A stretch of 64,000 nt of DNA from Ascarosepion bandense. Taxonomy: Eukaryota > Mollusca > Cephalopoda > Sepiida > Sepiidae. Of the stretch, positions 1 through 10,669 are shown one piece after another. The notes under the pieces are model-generated. The model had not been told where the DNA came from. It worked only from the letters and a program-made list of their open reading frames with translations, and ran no database searches. Position 1 is the stretch's first letter, and every line of letters begins with the position of its first letter. The position numbers and the translations under genes are program-made. The stretch is from the NCBI GenBank assembly GCA_037127315.1, contig JBBBDQ010001689.1, positions 556,001-620,000 on the forward strand. Reading direction: 5' to 3'.

Positions 1-530
1 TTCACAGTAAAAGTGTAGGACCTAGTTGTTAATCTTGTGGCTCGAGTAAATTTATATATAGGAGGCACCTGTGAGCTAAGTTCATCGGAGCAGAAGCCGT
101 GAAAGTATTTGTAGAAGAGACACAGGGAAGCCACATTGCACCGGTGAGAAAGTGACTGTATTCGAGCTGCCAAGTCGGGATCTATCACATTACAGATTCT
201 CCGGTGGATTTTGTCAAGGACACCTAGGTGGATAGCAGGAGCACCCGACCAGCTATGGCAGCAGTGTTCAATGCACGCGTGGATAGTACATTACGCCGGT
301 GAGAAAGTAATTTTATCTGAGCTGCCAAGTCGGGACAAATTACAGATTCACTTGGGTGGATAGCAGAAGCTCCCGACCGGATATGGCAGCAGTATTCAAT
401 GCACGGGTGGATGGTAGGGTTATATATGTGCAGGATTGTTTCAGGCGGAAAAAAACAAACTTCCTGGTCCTAGATAGAGAACCGACTTTCTTAGCAGCGG
501 ATTTAGTTATGGATTCTATATAGTCATTGA
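1..530 (-). mobile_element. CR1/Jockey-like LINE, 3' ORF fragment
   Basis: Read on the minus strand this matches the coding LINE fragment at 24162-24872: the same stretch of the reverse transcriptase C-terminal region, including the DVASLCLFYKYFHGFCS-type segment. It is broken by frameshifts and a local duplication, in which the 'gccggtgagaaag' to 'gagctgccaagtcggg' block appears twice (about 140-180 and 297-337). It continues past the left window edge. The element would copy itself through RNA by target-primed reverse transcription; this copy is dead. The clade name is inferred from ORF style. Confidence 0.7.
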
Positions 531-532
531 AT

Positions 533-955
533 TTGATGTCGGTCTTTCAATACGCCAGCAAATATTGGGCAATCTCATCAAAGATGAAGGAAGAAAAGCC
601 TGGAAGCAACCGAAATGTAGTTCTACAAAGAATGCTGAGACCGAACATAGACCGAACATATGGCAATGACGAGGTTGGAAACAAAAGGTAAACTGATACT
701 TAACGTCAGGGAGAGAGGGCTTAATTTTCTGGAAATTTAGGAAGGAAGGCTTGGAGAATCTGATATTCACAGGTCGGATAGAGGGAAAGACAGACAGAGG
801 AAAGTAATGCATGATATACTTGATGACCCTGAGCAAATAGATGGCAGAGCAGGGTTTGGAAGGAATAACAGGAAAAAGGACGTTAAGAGCTACGAGATAT
901 GGATGGCAATGATTGCCTACGTCCTGTAGGGACACGGCATATAGAAGATGTGGCA
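533..955 (+). pseudogene. RTE-like LINE, degenerate 3' end
   Basis: Plus-strand reading gives scattered matches to the 3' end of the RTE-like element seen intact elsewhere: a QYAS-YWAISSKM segment, then MIAYVL and the terminal 'ggacacggcatatagaagatg' that corresponds to the (GAA)n tail region of other copies. Several frameshifts and stops interrupt it. It abuts the CR1-like fragment to its left. An open antisense frame through it is a shadow. Confidence 0.65.
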
Positions 956-1160
956 ATAAATCATTTTAAATAATTCTTAGGTTTGTTTTCTATGTTCTTA
1001 GTAAAACAACATCATATACAGTTGAAAACTAATTAGATAAGATGTTTTATATTTTCTTAAATAATTCTATATTAATTTTAGCTGTATATATTTTTTTTAA
1101 TTCATTTAAATTAGCAAGACTAAACCGCCACGAGTACGCGGGCGGGAGCAGAGTGTTTCA
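956..1160. other. AT-rich spacer, nothing recognised
   Basis: T- and A-rich sequence with homopolymer runs and no coding, SINE or terminal-repeat signal that I can see. Confidence 0.5.
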
Positions 1161-1291
1161 AAGAAAAGGTTAAAGAAAAGATGGAGTCAATAAAGATAGA
1201 AGATAGCAACTGTCATTGCATTTGCATTTTTTGATATTCTAGCTTTCAAGGAAGCTGGTAAATGATGTTTCAGAAGCAAGGCTTTGAGTTT
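1160..1291 (-). mobile_element. CR1/Jockey-like LINE 3' UTR fragment
   Basis: The 'ttgatattctagctttcaag' to 'ttcagaagcaaggct' stretch resembles the 3' flank of the CR1-like ORF at 24130-24200 and is nearly repeated at 1795-1915. Together these copies bracket the repeat at 1292-1790. Confidence 0.5.
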
Positions 1292-1790
1292 GATTTTTGT
1301 TTTAACGGAATATAACCCTCTATGGTTTAATTGATGCCAAAAAATGGGGTTTTAAGTTATTTTTTTAATGCTCAGTTATAGTGAGAAGTTTAATTTAGTC
1401 AGATTTTAATTATTTTTTTTTATTTCTATTTTAGAAAACTGAAGATGTCTTCTAGTTTTGTATTCAAAACTTTATTGCCAGTGATTTTTTTCCTTCATAT
1501 ATGTCGTGTTAGTAATATTTTTCTTTCCAAAACGTATATTTTTTTTATAAAAGTCTATTTTTAAGCATATATGTCTGTAAAAATATATCTTTATATTTTA
1601 AAAATGTTTTGACTCTAGTTTGGGAGTTAACTATTTGCCCCTACCTGGGATCCTAACAGGTGCTACCACTCTGGTCAGTGTGGAACTGAGAACAACATCA
1701 ATTAAGAGGTGGTTTCATGCTTCTCACAACCTTCCAATCAGAGGCGTTGCCGCCGGATGCAGCATACCGTCATACCCAGGCTAAGAAAGG
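1292..1790 (+). repeat. Dispersed ~0.5-kb repeat (family A), copy 1
   Basis: Shares with 4373-4880, 16418-16960, 17218-17675 and 29650-30180 a fixed order of motifs: 'gtttaattgatgccaaaaa', 'ttatagtgagaag', 'gaaaactgaagatgtcttct', T-rich runs of attt/gtat, then a GC-richer end with 'ctaccactc' and 'aattaagaggtggtt'. No ORF, poly(A) tail or clear pol III boxes. Probably a non-autonomous element of unknown class. Confidence 0.7.
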
Positions 1791-1794
1791 GTAA

Positions 1795-2079
1795 AAGATG
1801 GATGGGATTCATTGAGATAGAAGATGGCAACTTGCATTGCATTTACATTTTTTGATATTGTAGCTATCAGGGAAGCAAGTAAATGACGTTTTAGAAGCGA
1901 AGGTTGCGAGGGAATGAACTATTTAAGTAGAAGTGGTGGTTACATTTAACTATTTCAAGGTTAAAATTGTATGACCTAGATACCAATCAAGTAGTGCGCT
2001 TAAATTCACGTGGACGGAGTATAAAAGAATTAAAACTTGTCAGAGCAGTTTTGTAGAAAAGACAACGGGAAGTCACATT
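1795..2079 (-). mobile_element. CR1/Jockey-like LINE fragment (5' half of a split copy)
   Basis: Resembles the 3' part of the CR1-like element on the minus strand. It stops at 2079 in 'gggaagtcacatt' and resumes after the RTE insertion at 4302 in 'gaagtcgcattacgtc', matching 'gggaagccacattgcgtcgg' of an uninterrupted copy at 45041-45060. Confidence 0.6.
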
Positions 2080-2630
2080 CTTCTTCTTCTATGTGTCCTG
2101 TCCTCTCAGGACGTAGGCGATCATGGTTCTCCACGTCTCCCTATCCCTTGTGGTTCCTAGCATGTTTGCTCCCGTTACTCCTGTCAACCCCCGTTCCGTC
2201 AACCACCTGATCAGGCCCTGCATATATGTTATCCTCTGCCTTCCTCTGTCTCTCTTTCCTTCTATCTGGCCAGTCGGTATCAGGTTCTTCAGGCTCTCCT
2301 TCCTCATTGCGTGTCCCAGGAACTTTAGTTGTCTCTTCCTGATGCTCAGTATCAATTTCCTCTTTGTTGCCATTCTTTCCAACACCTCATTGTTACTTGC
2401 ATGCTCAGTCCATGATATCCACAGCATCCTTCTGTAGAACCACATTTCCGCTGCTTCCAGTTTTGTTCTCATTTTCGATGATATTGTCCAGCATTCGCTG
2501 CCGTATTGAAGAACTGACATCACGTAGCAGTTCAGCACTCTTTTCTTTGTTTCCAGTGAGATTTCCCTGTGTGTTAGTATTTTGCTCAGCTTCTGGAACG
2601 CGCCCTTTGCCATGCCAATTCGCCTTCGAA
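2080..2630 (-). pseudogene. RTE-like LINE ORF, C-terminal segment
   Basis: Minus-strand reading runs IGMAKGAFQKLSKILTHR, then KKRVLNCYVMSVLQYGSECW, then the EMWFYRRML and KRQLKFLGHAMRKESL segments, ending MIAYVLRGQ. These are the thumb and C-terminal region of the reverse transcriptase polyprotein. The frame is continuous here (within a minus-strand open frame at 2089-2970), but it is separated by inversion from the catalytic part, so it cannot yield a working enzyme. Confidence 0.8.
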
Positions 2631-4301
2631 AAAGATTCAGGAACGCGGTGGTCCAATGCAAAACATACCCAGGTGCCGACTGCGGAAATGACCACGTTCC
2701 AGTCATCTGCAAACTAAGGGTGCAACTCCGAAGACTGAAGAAGCCCAGCACATCACCAAGGCTACAATACGACACGCTAGAGAATGACCTCACCCTGCAG
2801 AAAGAATACAATAACAGTGTGAGAAAGAAATATGAAGAACATATTGGAAAAGGGCACTCAAAATGGGAGTCACTAAAAGAATCGATGGTAACCTCAGCGA
2901 ACAGCATAGCCCCAAAGGAAATTAGACGCAGAAGAAAAAACGAGTGGATGACCGAAGAGATCCTCCACATGATGCAAAGGTGACAAAAAATAAAGCCAAG
3001 ACATGGAGCAGATTACAAGAAACTCCACAAGGAGATAAGGAACAAATGCAGACAAGCCAAAGAGGAATGGCTCAACAACAAATGCGAAGAAGTAGAGAGA
3101 CTGAGCAGGAACAACAAAGCAGAGGTGGATAAAGAGAAGAGAACTAACAAAACAAAAAACCTTCTCCCCAACAGGATGCATAAAATCCAAGGTTGGAACA
3201 ATCATATTAGAGAAAGAGGAAATACTCCAGCAATGGGAAGAATATATAAAGGATCTTTTTTTGCGACAAGCGAGAACAACCGAGAATACACAAGGAGATG
3301 GATGGACCGGAAATACTAAAATCCGAATTGGAAGCTGCAATGGCCAGAATGAACAGAAACAAAGCAGCCGGTCCAGACAGCATAGTGATAGAGCTGCTGA
3401 CAGCCTTAGAAGAATATGGCATAGAAAAAATTACCGACATAATAAACGAAATTTATAGCAGTGGAATAATACCAGACGACCTATGCAAGTCGATATTTAT
3501 AGCACTGACGAAGAAACCAGGCGCAAACGAGTGTGAACTACACAGAACTATTAGCTTAATGAACCACATTACCAAACTGATGGTCAGAATCCTGATGAAT
3601 AGAGCGAGAAGCAAAATCAGGCCAGAGATAGGGCAGGAAGAGTGTGGGTTCGTCAAAGACACTGGAACAAGGAACGCCATATTCATGATTAGGATGCTTT
3701 CCGAAAGGGCAATACAAATGAAAAAAGATTTGTACCTATGTTTCATTGACTATGCGAAGGCATTCGACAAGATACGACACAAAGAACTGATGGAGATGCT
3801 CGGCAGCCTCGACATTTTCGGCAAAGACATAAGAGTAATCAAGAATCTCTACTGACAGCAAACAGCCTGCATACGGACAGGTAACGATGTCAGTAGATTT
3901 ACAAAGATAGAAAAGGCGTAAGACAAGGATGTGTCTTTTCACCAGATTTGTTCAACCTGTACAGCGAGAATATCTTGAGGACCCTAGATGACACGCCAGG
4001 ATTTGTTGTTGGAGGACACAACTTGAACAACATAAGGTACGCAGACGATACAGTGCTGATTGCGGACACGGAAAGTAAACTACAAGACCTCATACAGAAG
4101 GTAGCGGTGGAGAGCGACAAAAAAGGACTACAAATAAACTTTAAGAAAACTGAGTGCATGGTCATCAGCAATAGATACAACCCAAAATGCCAAATAAATG
4201 TGGGAGACACCAGAATCAAGCAAGTACAAAAATTTAAATACCTAGGAAGTTTCCTAACTGAAGATGGAAATTGCGACACGGAGATCCGAAGGCGGAGATC
4301 C
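2631..4301 (+). pseudogene. RTE-like LINE ORF, endonuclease C-terminus to reverse transcriptase palm
   Basis: The plus-strand product starts in the endonuclease C-terminus (FRNAVVQ to GNDHVPVICK, with the DH pair typical of APE-type endonucleases). It then crosses a charged linker and enters the reverse transcriptase at LNRNKAAGPDSIVIE-like sequence (NRNKAAGPDS near 3352). Further motifs are LCFIDYAKAFDKI near 3735-3780, RQGCVFSPDLFNLY near 3918-3962 and the catalytic NIRYADDTVLIAD near 4028-4068. Stops after HMMQR (2983) and after NLY (3855) break the frame. It ends at NCDTEIRRR next to a short duplicated 'gagatccgaag'. Confidence 0.85.
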
Positions 4302-4372
4302 GAAGTCGCATTACGTCAATGAAAACGTCGAGATCTTCCTTTGAATTAGCATTTCACACTTTTACTGCATAT
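4302..4372 (-). mobile_element. CR1-like LINE fragment resuming after RTE insertion
   Basis: 'gaagtcgcattacgtcaatg' and the following bases parallel 'gaagccacattgcgtcggtg' of other CR1-like copies. This is therefore the second half of the host element into which the RTE copy at 2080-4301 inserted. Confidence 0.5.
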
Positions 4373-4880
4373 TGGTCCTGGGTACGACGGTAAACTGCAT
4401 CCGGCAGCAAGGTCTCTGATTAGGAGGTTATGAGAAGCATGGAAAAACCTCTTGATTGCTGTTGTTCCCAGGTCTACCCTGACACGGAGTGGTAGCACCT
4501 GTTAGGGTCCTAGCTATGGGCAAATAGTAACTCCCATCAAGTGAGGTGAAAACACTATGAAAATATAAAAATAGACTTTTATAGAAATATATATGTGAAA
4601 ATAGAATTTATAGAAAAATATTCATTTTTGAAAAAAAAATATTGCCATAATACATTTTTGAATGAAGAGATTATTACCTGCGTTACTTTTTTAATATAAA
4701 ACTAAAAGATAAACTCAGTTTTCTTAAATAAAAAAATAAATCTGATTAAATCAACCTTCTCACTATAACTGAACATTAAAAAATACCTTAAAGCCCAATC
4801 TTTTTTGGCATTAAATAACCCACAGAAGTGTTGATATGCCATTAAACAAAACTCAAATTTTACTACATATTTTATATCAC
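4373..4880 (-). repeat. Dispersed repeat family A, copy 2
   Basis: Minus-strand copy of the 1292-1790 repeat. It opens at 'cctgggtacgacggtaaact' and carries 'acctcttgattgctgttgtt', the A/T-rich runs, 'ctcactataactgaac' and 'ggcattaaataacc' in the expected reversed order. Confidence 0.7.
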
Positions 4881-4965
4881 CATTCACGAACTGTGCGTGT
4901 GTTTAAGTCAATATTTCTGTATGTACAGACTTTGTAAGTTCTTTGAGAACATTTGCTTGAATTTA

Positions 4966-6165
4966 TTAGGTTGTCCCAAAAGTTCGTAAACACTTGGAAA
5001 AAATTGAAATTTTACTGGCCAAGTAATCTAAGGTTACCAGAAAACGCTTGCAAAAATTTGAAATATTACTCGCAAAACAACAAAAATTATTGCTCAAAAT
5101 AAAGACCATCATTTTCCAAGACTTTCTGCCATCGATCTGCAAGCTTTCGGATCTGGTCAAAGTACCATTCAGCCGGCTTCGAATCAAGAATTCTTGACTT
5201 GCTTCCTCGACTTCATCAAACGAGTCGAATCGGCGGCCCTTCAGAAAGTGCTGCATTGAGCGGAAAAGGCCGTAATCTTATGGAGACTGTAGGCTGGATG
5301 TGGCAGAACCTCAAGCCGTCCAGCTCTTCAAACTTGTCTTTGGTCTTCCTGGCGGTGTGTGGCTTGGCATTGACCTGCTGCATCAAAGCGCGATTTCGGT
5401 TGATCAGAGCCGGGTACATTTGTTTTTTTTTTCGTAGACCGTCTCAAGTTGCTGCTGACAGTAAAGTTCGGCACTGATAGCACGGCCATTCGGAACCAAC
5501 TCAAAATGCACGATTCCTTCAAAGTTTCACCAAACGCACAACATGACTTTCTTGCCGAATCGATCTTGTTTTGAAACCGACGGTGTCTCTTGCTCTTTCT
5601 GAACCCATCGCTTGTCTCGATTGTGCTGGACCAGATAGACCCATATCTTGTCGGATGTCACAATGCGCTTCCAAAAACGCTCGTTCAATGGATTGCTGAG
5701 CAATTGACGGCAAATTTCAACTCGTCTGTTGGCTTGTGCTTCGGTGAGTTCGTGCGGATCTTGGCGCGGCTTTTTGTGAACAAAAACAAATTGTTTCAAA
5801 TATCGATGAATTGTCGAGTTGCCAACTCCAAGCTCATCAGTGCTCGATGAAGGCGCAATGTCCAACCCGGTTTGCAAGTCTCCATCATCCAACTTTAACG
5901 GCCGTCCCGAACGAGGCTTATCTTCAAGACTCATGTCGCCAAAATCGAAACGCTTGTACCACTTTTTAGATCGCCGCATATGCAATTGTTCCTTCACCTT
6001 CGGCAGTACAAATCTCTTCTGCAACTTTTTTGTTGAAAGACTTCGCTTCCAGCAGTAACGAATCAAAACTCGCAGCTCAATTTTATTGATTGCCATCTGG
6101 AATACAAAGATGAAGAATACATTCAATTCTTCGCACAGTGTTTACGAACTTTTTGGACAACCTAA
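4966..6165 (-). mobile_element. mariner-family DNA transposon (inactive)
   Basis: Terminal inverted repeats of about 29 bp begin TTAGGTTGTCC and contain AAAAGTTCGTAAACACT at both ends, with one mismatch. They are bounded by TA dinucleotides at 4964-4965 and 6166-6167, the canonical mariner target duplication. The 1,200-bp length is close to the usual ~1.3 kb. The transposase lies inside on the minus strand and is broken. Confidence 0.92.
5000..6126 (-). pseudogene. mariner transposase pseudogene
   Basis: The N-terminal HTH region begins near MAINKIELRVLIRY (about 6096) and is followed by KWYKRFDFGDMSLEDKPRSG, the second DNA-binding segment and NERFWKRIVTSDKIW, which carries the first catalytic Asp (the usual DE is DK here). 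At 5511-5527 the expected WD next to the second catalytic Asp reads Trp-stop-Asn: the stop is TGA and the Asp codon has become Asn. The frame then continues as FEGIVHFELVPNGR and, after frameshifts, into the C-terminal part. A transposase would cut and paste the element; this copy cannot. Confidence 0.88.
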
Positions 6166-6167
6166 TA

Positions 6168-6410
6168 GTAAAAGACGCAGTCATAAAAGATGTTTATGTG
6201 AGAATAAAATTGTGAAGAATAGCCTTCCTTCACTTGCTGTGACGTTTCCATAAGTATTTCACCATTATGATCAATGACTGGTTGAGTAGGCGGTCTGAGA
6301 CGTTGACATGTCCCAATCAGATTATCTTCATTTATTTTTGAAATTCTGATAGTTATGGCGGCCTTCAGAGACTGTATAGTGTTACGTAGACGTTGATTAC
6401 CTCTCGACAA
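6168..6410 (-). pseudogene. Possible LINE linker fragment
   Basis: An 82-codon minus-strand frame contains a LRPPTQPVIDHNGEILMETS segment, reminiscent of the linker before a LINE reverse transcriptase (a conserved 'I-D--G' followed by an acidic or Gln-rich helix). No catalytic motif is present. The assignment is weak. Confidence 0.25.
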
Positions 6411-7516
6411 CGCCCCATGCTTTGTATTCGAACGGATTCAGGCCTGGGGAGCAAAGACATATGTTTGAAGTGACGTCATCGTGGAGATTGAAATTCACCC
6501 GCCCTTGTGCATAGTCTTGTTTGTATGGATATAGATTTCCTTTGATCACGTTACGTATTCACGGTCTCACAGTCCTCCCTAAAATCTCTTAATAACCAGC
6601 GGCCTTAACACTTAATCCCTGAGGAGAGAGGTGAGGCAATATGACATACCCTTTGTTGCTGATGAGTCCCTGAGCCATTAGAGGTGCCGAAAGCTTTTTG
6701 TGCATGGCCGTTGATGTGTCCATGTGGTCTAACCATCAATTATTCCTTTGGTTGACATTTTTTCTATTAAAGAATTACCAAAGAAATTTATACTTTTGAT
6801 GTTTCCAGTTGCACATCATCGAATATGTATGTATCAGACGGTTATATTTTGGCTTTGCAAACAGGAATCTGCCCTCCGCATCACATCTGACTTTATATCA
6901 AATTTACTCAAGCACAATCCTTTTAACGAAATGCATTGGAACCTAGAGCTCTTTATTTATGGCCTTATTTTATTTTCTCGGGTTCTCATTGATAATTCGT
7001 TATAGCCCTTGCAGAAAATATGTCATTATGACACTCAGCAACCTACTCCACCTTTAAGGCAAATGATTACAACATGCCTTTTTATTTTGATTAGTCATAT
7101 ATATATATATAAAAAATAAATTTCGTAATTCAAAAGCGTTGTATGATCATTTCTACATGAAATCCCTAAGAGAGATTTCACATGAAAAATTTAAAAATTT
7201 GGCTTTGTCTAGCTCTAAAAAAGAGGGAAGGGAAGTAAAGGAAGAAATAGGAACAAAATGGAGAGGAAATGAAAGAAAAAAGAAAAAGAAAGAAAAAAGA
7301 AAGAAAAGAAAAAATTCATTTTCGTAAAGACGCTAGGGACGTGTTAACAAAACTAACGTTTTTAAATGGGATGAAATATTAGAAAAAATTTTTAGAAAAA
7401 ATTTATTTGGAGGAAAAAAGCTGACATATAATCTAATTAATTATAAACCTAGATTTAAATTAAAAATAAAAGTAAAATTTTCGAACGTTGAGCACAAACA
7501 TCTACGTCAAGCTGGT
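6411..7516. other. Unassigned AT-rich region
   Basis: Short open frames only (for example 6748-7005 and 7139-7327); none resembles a known protein. Holds a small (TA)n at 7098-7111 and a purine-rich tract at 7215-7320. I see no RNA gene or element termini. Confidence 0.4.
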
Positions 7517-7517
7517 A

Positions 7518-8019
7518 CTTGCCACCACTCTACAGGAGGAAGGATAGCAAGTGCTCGATTGTTTTCTCACTGCCCTTACAGGGAGCGAGTACAGACAATC
7601 GATAAAGGATGAGAGGAAAGATTCGGTCCTACCCATCACCGACAACCGGCATCGATACCAGGTTCGGATCGTCACTGCGACTTTTTCCTGTATTTCAAAC
7701 CAATTCTTCTCTAGCTGAATCTTTCGCTCAATCAAGAATGCTTGCCGATTAGATCAACCAAGCTAGCTAGCTTCCTGTTCCCTGTTTATGTTAGCGTCCA
7801 GGATAGCATTCCAGTTCCTAATTAAGACTTCGTCCGGATTTTGGGAGCATAAAACGCAACGGTACAAAAGGAACTACTGTTCACGGCAATATCGGCTACA
7901 ATCAAACAGCTCTCCGCAGATATAGACAAGGTCCACCCTCGCTCCTAGATTACGTTTGACCTGCAAGGAAATAACTCTTACTATCTGGTCTCAGTATGCT
8001 GAATAAGCATCAGAACGTT
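7518..8019 (-). repeat. Unclassified repeat, short copy of a tandem pair
   Basis: Begins 'cttgccaccactctacagg' and ends with 'tctggtctcagtatgctg'. The same start recurs at 8021, and the same end at about 9170-9190. Minus-strand frames in both copies read QLEKNWFE-QAKVAV and LSVMGRTESFLS, so it may derive from a coding element that I cannot name. It lacks the ~684 bp found inside the second copy. Confidence 0.6.
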
Positions 8020-8020
8020 A

Positions 8021-9201
8021 CTTGCCACCACTCTACAGGAGGAAGGATAGCAAGTGCTCAATTACTTTCTCACGGCCCCTACAGGGAGCAAGTACAGACA
8101 ATCGATAAAGAATGAGAGGAAAGACTCAGTCCTACCCATCACCGACAACCAGCATCGATGCAAAGGTCGGATCGCCACTGCGACCTTTGCTTGAACTTCA
8201 AACCAATTCTTCTCTAGCTGAAGGTTTGGTTCAACCAAGAATGCAGACGGGTTCGTCAGTTCAACTAAAAATCCCTGGAAGAAGGACTCCATTTCTTTAT
8301 TGTGCAATTGTACGACCATATTCACGGCTTCCTTTGGCTTTCTGTTTCATCTACGTCTAACTACCTAACACTGGCAGCCCTTGCTAGCCTAACGCTTAAG
8401 AGCCTGCATTACTCAACCTATCTCTAGCAAATTCTCACTAGCCTCCGCCCAGAAGGGTTATCCTTGAGGGTTTTCACTTTGTTAGCCTTATCTAGAGTTG
8501 TTGTCTATATTTCGTGATGAAATCCCTAATGCTATTCTTAAGCTTCTCCCACCACTTATTCCCAACAATTGCTTCCACTAGTTTCCGCTGCACAAATCTG
8601 GTTAGCTGTTGCGGTAAACCCTGGCTGTTCAGTAAAGACAGATTGAATTTCTATCGTCTAGCCCTTCTAGGCCAATCACACAACACCATTCGATCACAGA
8701 CAAGTCTATGGTACAATTAGTCAAACCAGTGGAACTTGGGACAATCTAGCTATGGTACAATTAGTCAAACCAGTGGAACTTGGGACAATCTAGCAAATCT
8801 AGATCGACCCTTTTCACTAATATTCTATCCAGGTAGTTAACTACCTGGGTAGACGGTCAGTTAAGTGCCCGCGTTGACAACTTCCTTCCAGAGTGATCGA
8901 CCGGTATCTATCGACGTCATCAAACTTGCCGATCAGATCAACCAAGCTAGATAGCTTCTTACTCTCTGTTTATGTTGGTGTCTAGGATAGCATTCTAGTT
9001 CGAAATTAAGACTTTGTCTAGATTTGGGTAGCATAAAACGCAACGATTCAAAAGGAACTACAGTTCACGGCAATATCGGCCACGATCAAACAGCTCCTCA
9101 TTGACATAGACAAGGCCCACTCTCGCACCTAAATTACATTTGACCTGCAAGAAAATACCTCTGGCTATCTGGTCTCAGTATGTTGGATAAACAACAGAAC
9201 A
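8021..9201 (-). repeat. Unclassified repeat, long copy of a tandem pair
   Basis: Repeats 7518-7735 at 8021-8243 and 7736-8010 at 8928-9195. Between them lies an extra 8244-8927 block carrying part of an 87-codon minus-strand frame (8062-8325) and a perfect 44-bp tandem duplication. No reverse transcriptase, transposase or terminal repeat is visible, so the element class is unknown. Confidence 0.6.
8706..8793. repeat. Perfect 44-bp tandem duplication
   Basis: The unit starting 'ctatggtacaattagtcaaa' at 8706 is repeated without change at 8750. The identity implies a recent slippage or unequal exchange event. Confidence 0.95.
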
Positions 9202-9760
9202 CACCATAAACACACCACTGCAAATGATCTCAGCTAAGGAAAAAATAGAAGTTGATTACACCGTTTCACTTTAAAACTGACTGCAAGGTGAAAAAAAGAA
9301 GAAAACTTCAATTAATTTGCAAAATGGTGCATTTTATTGCAAATCTGTGTTTACTGGTCTGTACACTAATTTGAATTCATTTGTTTGTAGTCCCGTAAAT
9401 TTAACCTGATATCTACCTTAGTTCATATTGTGTTAATGATTTCCTTTTCTTGTCTTCTTAACCAAGATATTAAGAATATTAATTACATTTTAAATGACAA
9501 TGGGCATCTTATAAGTGACAGAAAACGCGTGATCGAGGGTAAGATCAATCGTTTTAAAGAAATGGATGTTTTGGGACCTAGTCTTTGAAACTACTGTGGT
9601 TCGATAAAAAACCAAATGCTTGCTGAAATAGTGTCAGCTTACATTACCTCAGGCGTTTTAAGTGTCGCTTTACCTGTTGTTTATTAACCAGGCAGATGTT
9701 TCCATCTCTTTGTTTCTCAGTTTCAAAAAAGTTCTATAGTGTGTGGCTATCCTTCCAAGA
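9202..9760. other. Unassigned spacer
   Basis: No frame above about 60 codons, no SINE or terminal-repeat motif recognised. Confidence 0.4.
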
Positions 9761-10111
9761 TGTTGTGAATCCCGGGAATAAGAACCGCAGAAAATAAAGG
9801 AACAACAGCTAGAATTTGAAATAGAAAATTAAGTATATTAACGTAAAAGATACAAACTTGAATGCAGGTTAGTAATCCAGGAATATGGTTAGTAGGAAGG
9901 ATATATACAATTCTCTGTACTGAGTGGAGCTCAGAGCTACTATTAACAACTGACGCTGTATTCTCTGTGAAACCTCGGTATCGTCCGGTATCTTTAGGTA
10001 TCTCTCGGATCTGACGTTATCCCGGGCTCTCCCTGTATCTGTCGTAGCAGGAGTATATGTATACTCAAGTCAAGTCCATTATCATGGGGAAAAAGGGGAG
10101 ACCCCACAACA
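9761..10111 (+). mobile_element. Solo LTR (351 bp)
   Basis: Starts TGTTGTGAATCCC and ends GGGAGACCCCACAACA, so the ends are TG...CA with a 7-bp inverted repeat (TGTTGTG/CACAACA), as in retrotransposon LTRs. A diverged reverse copy occurs at about 26040-26378. No clear target-site duplication is visible and no internal region is attached. Confidence 0.6.
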
Positions 10112-10329
10112 TGAGATGAGGTAGTATTTACACTATATACATAGTTCGGACTATAGCCATTATCTTTAATGCCATGTTTAAGACGTTTCAGCTTTTGTAC
10201 GCTCCGGCCTTCCTCAGGTGCTAGGAATTTCTAGCATTTATTACAATCACTAGGGTATATCATTCTCATTATATGTGCGATGCCACTTCTGGTAGCCGTG
10301 TAGTTATCTCCCTTTCTCTTTATTCTCTA

Positions 10330-10462
10330 AGGACTTATGACTATGTGTGCTCAAGGACACATGGCCTAGTAGATATAGAGGTTGGTTAGTTCCAGTGACT
10401 TGACTCAAAATGTTGTGAGTTCGATATCAGGCTACAGCAGTGGCGAACAAATAACTTAGAGA
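10330..10462 (+). mobile_element. tRNA-related SINE, family 2
   Basis: Contains 'ggacacatggcctagtagat' as a diverged A-box region and 'gttgtgagttcgatatcagg' as a B box. It is shared with 34380-34535 (minus) and 46272-46345 (plus). Sits between the arms of the foldback at 10117-10665. Confidence 0.55.
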
Positions 10463-10575
10463 TTTAAGAAAATGGGGAAAACTATATATCTACAAGAAGT
10501 AGCATCACACATGGAGTGAGTATGATATACCCCAGTGATCGTAACAAAAAGGGTTTGGTTCGAAATTCCTAGCAC

Positions 10576-10611
10576 CTGAAGAAGGCCAGAGCATACAAAG
10601 GCCGAAACGTC
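10576..10611 (+). ncRNA. Hammerhead-ribozyme-like motif (candidate)
   Basis: CTGAAGA is followed by a GGCC...GGCC stem and then GAAACGTC. This is the layout of a hammerhead core (CUGANGA, helix II, GAAA, cleavage triplet GUC). One unpaired base precedes helix II, and helix I has only about two pairs, so activity is doubtful. Confidence 0.25.
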
Positions 10612-10669
10612 GTAAACATGCCAGTAAATATGAGGACAGTAGTCCACACAGTGTAAATAGTGTAGTTCT

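Larger units (their letters stand above)
2069..4312 (-). mobile_element. RTE-like LINE with twin-priming inversion and target-site duplication
   Basis: A 2.2-kb insertion (2080-4301) flanked by an 11-bp duplication, gaagtcacatt at 2069-2079 and gaagtcgcatt at 4302-4312. From 2080 to about 2630 the element's 3' end lies on the minus strand: it starts at RRRIGMAKGAFQ and runs to the MIAYVLRGQ C-terminus and a (GAA)4 tail. From about 2631 to 4301 the upstream part lies inverted on the plus strand, from the endonuclease C-terminus to NCDTEIRRR. The two halves break at the same residues and share 'cgaaggcg'. This is the arrangement expected from twin priming during target-primed reverse transcription. 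Confidence 0.85.
10117..10665. repeat. Foldback repeat with inverted ~180-bp arms
   Basis: The left arm (about 10125-10300) is the reverse complement of the right arm (about 10480-10665): 'cagtgat', 'cctagcacctga', 'cgtacaaa', 'gaaacgtc' recur in mirrored order. The same arms build the palindrome at 38585-38875. The centre holds a tRNA-related SINE. The arms carry a CTGANGA...GAAACGTC motif resembling a hammerhead core, as found in Penelope-like terminal repeats. Confidence 0.65.

Noticed and set aside
516..956. 146-codon minus-strand open frame
   Set aside because: It is the antisense of a decayed RTE-like 3' end and has no motif of its own.
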